Shown piece by piece: positions 59,119 through 64,000 of a stretch of 64,000 nucleotides of DNA (the stretch's first letter is position 1; the number at the start of each line of letters is the position of its first letter). Made by a program: the position numbers and the translations under genes. The stretch is taken from assembly GCF_003020115.1 (NCBI RefSeq), contig NZ_PYFX01000010.1, forward strand, positions 62,001-126,000, read 5' to 3'. This stretch comes from Bradyrhizobium sp. MOS002 (GTDB taxonomy: Bacteria > Pseudomonadota > Alphaproteobacteria > Rhizobiales > Xanthobacteraceae). The notes below the pieces were generated by a model, which worked only from the letters and a program-made list of their open reading frames with translations, made no database searches and was not told the origin of the DNA.

Positions 59119-59448
59119 ATGTCCTTTGATCCCATGGCCGTTGCGGTCGACTGGCTTGATGCTTATCGCGCGGGTGATATCGACGCGATTTTGGAACTTT
59201 ATGCCGACGACGCCGTGGTCCATTGCGGCTGCGCCGGCGGCCAAACCATCACCGGCCGCGAGGCACTTCGTGCCTATTGGGTCGATCGCCTCCGAAAATA
59301 TCCTGCAGGCACATTGGATGATCTCAATCCCTGGCAGAACGACGGCACCGTTATCTCGTACATCACCAGTGCTGGCGTCATGAGTGCACTTCTGGCGTTT
59401 GACGCCACCGGCAGGATCAAGGAACTGGACTGCAGTCCCTCACACTAA
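59119..59448 (+). CDS. NTF2/SnoaL-like protein
   Basis: A 109-residue protein of the NTF2-like fold. VAVDWLDAYRAGDIDAILEL with YADDAVVHCGC and ITGREALRAYWVDRL is the usual start, and ISYITSAGVMSALLAFDATG the end. Members are small isomerase- or ligand-binding proteins. The start ATG at 59119 is preceded by an alternative GTG at 59110. It is divergent from the receiver-HTH fusion gene, separated by 129 bases, and could be regulated by it (inference only). Confidence 0.82.
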   Translation: MSFDPMAVAVDWLDAYRAGDIDAILELYADDAVVHCGCAGGQTITGREALRAYWVDRLRKYPAGTLDDLNPWQNDGTVISYITSAGVMSALLAFDATGRIKELDCSPSH

Positions 59449-59483
59449 ACCAGCGGCGTAGTCCAACCGGGACACTGCCGGCG

Positions 59484-60251
59484 TTAGACGAGTTGCCTCG
59501 CCGCTGCCGAAATCATCACGAGGCCGCCGGTGATCACTGCGACATCAAGTATCGCGGTGTGGATGTGCACCGGCATCCGCTCGACAAAGGCCTTGGCGAG
59601 GAACGCGCCGGGAATGGCGATCGCGCCGATCAGAAGCGCAAAGGCGAGCACCTGCGCGGTCACGGCGCCGGCGAGGCCGAACACCGAGATCTTGATGAGG
59701 CCGGTGCCGAGCGAGATCATTGCGTCGGTCGCGATGACGGCGGCGCCCTCGAGCCCCGCGGCCATCAATAGCGACAGCAGGATCACGCCGGAGCCGGAGG
59801 TGCCGCCGACCAGCACGCCATAGCCGACCGAGCCGGCCGCGAGACCGGTGTCGCCGATCCTGACCTGGCGGCGGCGGAGCACACGGCGCAGCGGCACGCT
59901 CAGCATCAGCATGGAGCCGATCACCAGCGCCGCGCCGGCATTGGTGAGGCGGGTATAGCCATAGGCACCGAGCGCGGTCGTCAGCGCGGCGCAGGCCAGC
60001 ACGATCAGCGCGCGGCGGCGATCGGCATAGCGCAGATAGGCGATCGCGCGGCTGGAATTGGTGAAGATCGCGGAGATCGCGATGATCGGCACCACGGGCT
60101 CGGCGCCAACGAGGGGGACCAGCACCAGCGGCATCAGGGCGCCGGTGCCGTAGCCGGCGAGACCACCGATGATCGAAGCAAACAACGCCATCAACGCGAC
60201 CAGCAGCAGCTGAAAGATCGAGATGTCGGCGAAGCCTGAAACGATGGTCAC
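59484..60251 (-). CDS. TauE/SafE-family sulfite or anion exporter
   Basis: A 255-residue inner-membrane protein with about eight hydrophobic segments and the TauE/SafE repeat features: FASIIGGLAGYGTGALMPLV near residue 25 and GVLVGGTSGSGVILLSLL near 150 (both begin half-repeats). Family members export sulfite, sulfoacetate or related anions; the substrate is not clear. The gene starts with GTG at 60251, overlapping the stop of cca by four bases. Confidence 0.85.
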   Translation of the reverse strand: MTIVSGFADISIFQLLLVALMALFASIIGGLAGYGTGALMPLVLVPLVGAEPVVPIIAISAIFTNSSRAIAYLRYADRRRALIVLACAALTTALGAYGYTRLTNAGAALVIGSMLMLSVPLRRVLRRRQVRIGDTGLAAGSVGYGVLVGGTSGSGVILLSLLMAAGLEGAAVIATDAMISLGTGLIKISVFGLAGAVTAQVLAFALLIGAIAIPGAFLAKAFVERMPVHIHTAILDVAVITGGLVMISAAARQLV

Positions 60252-61504
60252 GTTCTCTCATCGCGGCTGATGCGTGCCGCTGCTTGATCGGCGATGGACG
60301 CGAGTGCGGCTTCCTCTAGGGGAAAATCCGCCGCAAGCCAAGCGTCCTCCGCGAGCGTCAACACGTGTCCGAGCGAAGGTCCTTCCGCCACGCCGCGCGC
60401 GATGAAGGCGGCGGCGCGAAGCGGAAATTTCGGCGCAATCCAGTGCTGCGGCAGCTCGGCGAGCGCACGCCATCGCGACGAGCCGACGTCGCCACCGGCT
60501 CTCGCCCAGCCCAGCAACACGCGATCGTGATAGCGATCGGCACCGAGCCGGTAGAGCAGCCGCCGCGCATCGGCATCGCCCTTGGTGGCCAGGCGCCACC
60601 AGCGGTGCCCCATCGAATCCAGCGCCTTGGTTTCCGCATTGGAGAGCCTCAGGCGCGTCGCGACGCGCTTGGCGTCCTCGGTCACCGCGACCGTCAGCGC
60701 GGCGAGCCGCCGCGTGCTGCTCGCGGTGAGGCCGAGCTCGCGCTCGATCGCGATCATCGCCGAGAGCGGCACGGTGTAGACCACGCCGCCGGTCAGCGCT
60801 TGCAGCAATCCGCCATCCGCCATGGCGAGCGCGGCGGCAGAGGCGCCCTGAGCGACGAGCAGCTTCAGCATCTCCATGCGCAGCCGCTCGGCTGACAGGC
60901 TCGCCAGGCCCGCGCGTCCCCGGATGCAGGCGAGATAGCCGTCGCGGTCGGGATCGCCGGCGCCAAACGCGGCGTGGATGCGGAAGAAGCGCAGGATGCG
61001 CAGGAAATCCTCGGCGATGCGCTGGTCGGGATCGCCGATGAAGCGCACGCGCCGCGCGGCCACATCCGCGATGCCTCCGACGTAATCGTGGACGACGCCG
61101 TCAGCATCGACCGAAAGCCCGTTCATGGTGAAGTCGCGGCGTTCGGCGTCCTTCACCCAGTCGCGGCCGAACGCGACCCTGGCCTTGCGGCCGAAGGTCT
61201 CGGTATCCTCGCGCAGCGTCGTGACTTCGTAAGGCTGGCTGTCGTTGACGAGCGTGACGGTGCCGTGGTCGATGCCGGTCGGCACGGCCTTGATGCCGGC
61301 GCTCTTGGCGCGCCGCATCACTTCGTGCGGGAGCGCCGTGGTCGCGATGTCGATGTCACCGGGCACGAGGCCGAGCAGCGCGTTGCGCACGGCGCCGCCG
61401 ACGACCCGTGCCTCCTCACCCTCCGCGTTGAGCAGCTTCAGGACGCGCGCGGTCCCGCCTGAGGTCAGCCAGGGCGCATCGGCGAGCATGGGCACCGCGC
61501 TCAT
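60248..61504 (-). CDS. cca: CCA tRNA nucleotidyltransferase / poly(A) polymerase-type
   Basis: A 418-residue class II nucleotidyltransferase that adds CCA to tRNA 3' ends. VVGGAVRNALLGLVPGDIDI and ATTALPHEVMRRA near residue 35 form the head with the catalytic DxD (GDIDIA), followed by AERRDFTMNGLSVDADG and QRIAEDFLRILRFFRIHA. ATG at 61504 (MSAVPMLADA) was chosen because the frame upstream is part of the DUF6111 gene region. It is coupled with TauE downstream by overlap and starts 8 bases after the DUF6111 stop. Confidence 0.93.
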   Translation of the reverse strand: MSAVPMLADAPWLTSGGTARVLKLLNAEGEEARVVGGAVRNALLGLVPGDIDIATTALPHEVMRRAKSAGIKAVPTGIDHGTVTLVNDSQPYEVTTLREDTETFGRKARVAFGRDWVKDAERRDFTMNGLSVDADGVVHDYVGGIADVAARRVRFIGDPDQRIAEDFLRILRFFRIHAAFGAGDPDRDGYLACIRGRAGLASLSAERLRMEMLKLLVAQGASAAALAMADGGLLQALTGGVVYTVPLSAMIAIERELGLTASSTRRLAALTVAVTEDAKRVATRLRLSNAETKALDSMGHRWWRLATKGDADARRLLYRLGADRYHDRVLLGWARAGGDVGSSRWRALAELPQHWIAPKFPLRAAAFIARGVAEGPSLGHVLTLAEDAWLAADFPLEEAALASIADQAAARISRDERT

Positions 61505-61512
61505 GGGCCAGC

Positions 61513-61776
61513 CTATCTTTCCACGCCCGGCACGAGCTTGCCGTTCTCGACATGGGCGGGAACGTAGGTCGAATCCGGCGCGGCGCCGGAGTAATGCGCA
61601 AACCCGATCAGCCCCGCGATCACCAGCACGAGCGCCGCCAGCATGAGGCGCGCGACGATGGTGATCGGCCAGGACGATTGCACGAACAGGCCGGAACGCG
61701 TGGCGGCCAGGAACAGCGCATAGACGGCAAAGGGAACGAGGAAGATTCCGATCTCGGTCAGGATCGGCCGGATCAT
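61513..61776 (-). CDS. DUF6111-family small membrane protein
   Basis: An 87-residue protein with two hydrophobic helices (IGIFLVPFAVYALFLAA and ARLMLAALVLVIAGLIGFAH), an intervening short cytoplasmic or periplasmic loop and a charged C-terminal tail. Members of DUF6111 stand next to cca and Nudix genes in many alphaproteobacteria. Function unknown. Its ATG overlaps the stop of the Nudix gene (ATGA at 61773-61776). Confidence 0.8.
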   Translation of the reverse strand: MIRPILTEIGIFLVPFAVYALFLAATRSGLFVQSSWPITIVARLMLAALVLVIAGLIGFAHYSGAAPDSTYVPAHVENGKLVPGVER

Positions 61777-62444
61777 GATGAATAGATCCGCTCATAGAGC
61801 ACACGGAGCATGCCGGCCGTCGCGCCCCAGATGTAGCGTTCGGCAAACGGCATCGCGTAGTAGGACCGCTCCATGCCGCGGAATTCCTTGCTGTGCACCT
61901 GGTGGTTGGCCGGGTTCATCAGGAAGGATAGCGGCACTTCGAACGCATCATCAACCTCGGAATGGTTGATCGTCAGCTCGAATCCCGGGCGCACCCTGGC
62001 AACCGTCGGCAGGATGCGGAAGCCGAAGCCGGTGCCGTAGAGATCGAGATAGCCGATCGGCTCGACGAAGTCGCGCGACAGCCCGACCTCCTCCTCGGCC
62101 TCGCGCAGCGCCGCATCGAGCGGCGAGGAATCGGTCGCGTCGATCTTGCCGCCGGGAAAGGCGATCTGGCCGGCATGGTCGTTCAGATGCGCCGAGCGCT
62201 GCGTCAGGAGGATGGTCGGCTCGGGATGATCGACCACCGCGATCAGGACCGCCGCCGGCCGCACCGGCTGCTCGCGCGCGATGATCTCGAGCATCTTGTC
62301 GGTGCCGGGATCGCCCGAGGCCGGAATGATGTTGGGATCGTAGAGACCGGGCGGAACGTCGAAGCCGAGCCGAGCCGTGGAGCGGGCGAAGAAATCCGCC
62401 GCACCGATCACGGCGGGATCGTTCCTGGAGATAGGCTTGTTCAA
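61773..62444 (-). CDS. Nudix hydrolase, CoA pyrophosphatase-like
   Basis: A 223-residue Nudix hydrolase. The Nudix box is GGKIDATDSSPLDAALREAE with EEVGL following (residues about 100-125), and LTQRSAHLNDHAGQIAFPGG shows the CoA-pyrophosphatase signature upstream of it. The enzyme would split CoA or its derivatives. The gene starts with TTG at 62444 (MNKPISRND), overlapping the DUF1285 stop (TTGA). It belongs to a five-gene chain with DUF1285, DUF6111, cca and TauE. Confidence 0.9.
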   Translation of the reverse strand: MNKPISRNDPAVIGAADFFARSTARLGFDVPPGLYDPNIIPASGDPGTDKMLEIIAREQPVRPAAVLIAVVDHPEPTILLTQRSAHLNDHAGQIAFPGGKIDATDSSPLDAALREAEEEVGLSRDFVEPIGYLDLYGTGFGFRILPTVARVRPGFELTINHSEVDDAFEVPLSFLMNPANHQVHSKEFRGMERSYYAMPFAERYIWGATAGMLRVLYERIYSS

Positions 62445-63052
62445 AGCGCGGCCCTCACCTGCTCCGCATCGGCCATGGCGAAGAATTCGCCGGCCGATTC
62501 GACACCGAACATCGGCTGGCCATCGACCATCCGCTCCTCACCCATGTCAACCAGATCGTAATAGAGCGCGCGGGTGACCTTGGCCCAGAGCTCGGCGCGG
62601 ACATGCAGATAGGGCGTCAGCCCGCCGTCCTTGGCCTGCTCGAAGCGCAGCCGGTGCGCCGCATCGCAGGTGACCCAGTCGTCGACATTGGTGCGGAAGC
62701 GGAGCACGCGCCGGTTGTCCTCGCCGTCCTTCTGCATCTCGACCGCCATGAACGGCGCGTCGTCGACGCGAATGCCGACTTTCTCCACGGGCGTGACGAG
62801 GAAATGCTTGTCGCCTTCACGCTTGAGGATGGTCGAGAACAGACGAACCAAGGCATGACGGCCGATTGGCGTCCCCAAGTAGAACCAAGTACCATCGGAG
62901 GCGATTCGAATGTCGAGATCGCCGCAAAACGGCGGATTCCACAAATGCACCGGAGGCAGGCCCTTTTTGGCGCCTTCGGCATCGGCAGCAGTTTTGGCCG
63001 CGGCAGTCAGTCCTTCAAGACCGCGATCGACGCTCTGCCCTTGGTTCGCCAT
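62441..63052 (-). CDS. DUF1285 protein
   Basis: A 203-residue soluble protein of DUF1285. LPPVHLWNPPFCGDLDIRI and GTWFYLGTPIGRHALVRLFS, then FLVTPVEKVGIRVDDAPFMA, are conserved parts of the family. No enzyme motif is apparent. ATG at 63052 (MANQGQSVDR) was chosen, since AGGGCAAACC lies before it; 63073 is an alternative. It is divergent from a MoxR gene and leads the chain to TauE. Confidence 0.85.
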   Translation of the reverse strand: MANQGQSVDRGLEGLTAAAKTAADAEGAKKGLPPVHLWNPPFCGDLDIRIASDGTWFYLGTPIGRHALVRLFSTILKREGDKHFLVTPVEKVGIRVDDAPFMAVEMQKDGEDNRRVLRFRTNVDDWVTCDAAHRLRFEQAKDGGLTPYLHVRAELWAKVTRALYYDLVDMGEERMVDGQPMFGVESAGEFFAMADAEQVRAAL

Positions 63053-63328
63053 GGTTTGCCCTGACTTTGTCATTTGGCACGATCGGTGCAAGCCTGAATT
63101 GTAAGTCTACGTTGTATGCCGGTGCACGGTTCCACCCCGGATTCCTCCGGTGTGGAGGTCGCCACTTCGTGATGCCCTACATATCCCTAAGCCGATAAGG
63201 TGGGGATAGGTTAATTCAACGAATACATGGCCTTCCTGCAAGTCTAGCATAGGGCCCACGTCTTGAGTTGAGGACGTGATGACATGACGACGCAAGCGAG
63301 CCGCATGGCAGGCTGAAGGAGCTAACGG
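63053..63328. promoter_or_regulatory. Divergent promoter region of DUF1285 and MoxR genes
   Basis: These 276 bases separate two divergent starts. The middle (63180-63235) is AT-richer than the flanks and includes TTAATTCAACGAATACATGG, a plausible core promoter area for the MoxR side. I saw no clear palindrome or known site. Confidence 0.35.
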
Positions 63329-64000
63329 ATGGCGGAGAGTGTCGAGAAGCTCGAAGACGGAGTAGTCCGTTCGGCGGAGCAGGTGTCGAGCCAGATTCGC
63401 GCGGCAAAGGATGCGATCGCGTCCGTCATCTTCGGCCAGGACCGCGTGATCGAGAACACGCTGGTCACCATCCTCTCCGGCGGCCATGCGTTGTTGATCG
63501 GCGTCCCCGGCCTCGCCAAGACCAAGCTGGTCGAGACGCTCGGCATCACGCTCGGCCTCGATGCCAAGCGCATCCAGTTCACCCCCGACCTGATGCCGTC
63601 GGACATTCTCGGCGCCGAGGTGCTCGACGAGAGCACTAGCGGCAAGCGTGCCTTCCGCTTCATCTCCGGCCCCGTGTTCGCGCAACTGCTGATGGCCGAC
63701 GAGATCAACCGCGCCAGCCCGCGCACGCAGTCGGCGCTGCTGCAGGCGATGCAGGAGCAGCACATCACCGTTGCCGGCGCGCGTCACGATCTGCCGAAGC
63801 CGTTCCACGTGCTCGCCACGCAAAACCCGCTGGAGCAGGAAGGCACCTATCCGCTGCCGGAAGCCCAGCTCGACCGTTTCCTGATGGAGATCGACGTCGA
63901 CTATCCCGACCGCGACGCCGAGCGCCGCATCCTGTTCGAGACCACCGGCGCCGACGAGACGCTGGCAAAGGGCGCGATGACACCTGACGCACTCATCACC
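63329..64000 (+). CDS. MoxR-family AAA+ ATPase (3' end beyond window)
   Basis: From the ATG at 63329 the frame is open for 224 codons to the end of the window, so the protein is incomplete. MoxR AAA+ ATPases act as chaperones that insert metals or cofactors into, or assemble, partner proteins. Visible are Walker A GVPGLAKTKL near residue 58, Walker B LLMADEINRA near 120, sensor 1 VLATQNPLEQEGTYPLPEAQ near 160, and LDRFLMEIDVDYP. An AAGGAG ribosome-binding site precedes the start. A DUF58/von Willebrand gene would be expected just beyond the window. Confidence 0.92.
   Translation, partial: MAESVEKLEDGVVRSAEQVSSQIRAAKDAIASVIFGQDRVIENTLVTILSGGHALLIGVPGLAKTKLVETLGITLGLDAKRIQFTPDLMPSDILGAEVLDESTSGKRAFRFISGPVFAQLLMADEINRASPRTQSALLQAMQEQHITVAGARHDLPKPFHVLATQNPLEQEGTYPLPEAQLDRFLMEIDVDYPDRDAERRILFETTGADETLAKGAMTPDALIT

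Noticed and set aside
1..64000. tRNA, rRNA, CRISPR arrays, transposase or integrase genes
   Set aside because: I looked for TPsiC-loop-like GGTTCGAATCC, regular spacer arrays and DDE or tyrosine recombinase motifs and found none. A proper tRNA scan was not possible by eye.

Overview
The window is about 64 kb of GC-rich alphaproteobacterial chromosome, most likely Bradyrhizobium or a very close relative. The main evidence is a fused cytochrome b/c1 gene (fbcH) behind a Rieske gene, a fused trpE-trpG gene with a short leader peptide containing tandem Trp codons, a CcrM methyltransferase with a GANTC-rich upstream region, an HWE-kinase bacteriophytochrome, and several families of intergenic palindromes typical of that group. 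This is an inference from gene content and not from a database match. No rRNA, tRNA, CRISPR array, integrase or transposase was recognised. Most of the window is ordinary core chromosome.

Layout. 1-8.9 kb: a TPR lipoprotein-like or periplasmic protein (cut by the window edge), ETF-ubiquinone oxidoreductase, a family-4-like uracil-DNA glycosylase, a GT39-like membrane protein, RNase HII, a VOC protein and a radical SAM protein. 9.1-12.8 kb: phosphoketolase and acetate kinase in one operon with a possible FixK-type site upstream. 12.8-20.2 kb: a DUF155/RMD1 membrane protein, a small GT2, a MarR-GNAT regulator behind a large palindrome, MoaB, a zinc metallopeptidase, CcrM, a small membrane protein and a GST. 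20.3-25.7 kb: a chemoreceptor, a bacteriophytochrome kinase with a fused receiver, and the heme oxygenase that supplies its biliverdin. 25.9-30.2 kb: an NTF2-like/LysR divergent pair, a GST, a flavin monooxygenase and a thioesterase.

30.2-41.6 kb: mutY, a DUF721 (DciA-like) gene, a DsbA-like thioredoxin, smc, an Rsm22-type methyltransferase, lemA with an M48 protease, two consecutive ParA-like ATPases and a GIY-YIG protein. 41.6-48.6 kb: apt, trpEG with its attenuator, a GNAT, a dienelactone hydrolase, and the cytochrome bc1 complex. 48.8-52.6 kb: trmL, queE, a queD-like gene, hemF, a HAD phosphatase and a DUF2158 protein. 52.6-59.4 kb looks like an accessory segment with plainer base composition: a TauD/TfdA dioxygenase flanked by imperfect direct repeats, a lone ABC substrate-binding protein, a small coiled-coil protein, and a 1104-residue protein that joins a degenerate receiver and a LuxR-type HTH to a long His/Gly-rich repeat region. 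59.5-64 kb: a translationally coupled chain (DUF1285, Nudix, DUF6111, cca, TauE), divergent from a MoxR ATPase that runs off the end.

The most unusual object is the 1104-residue receiver-HTH-repeat fusion at 55675-58989. The best supported regulatory signals are the trp leader (44475-44560), the ccrM promoter region (17728-17880) and the MarR-GNAT palindrome (14539-14574).
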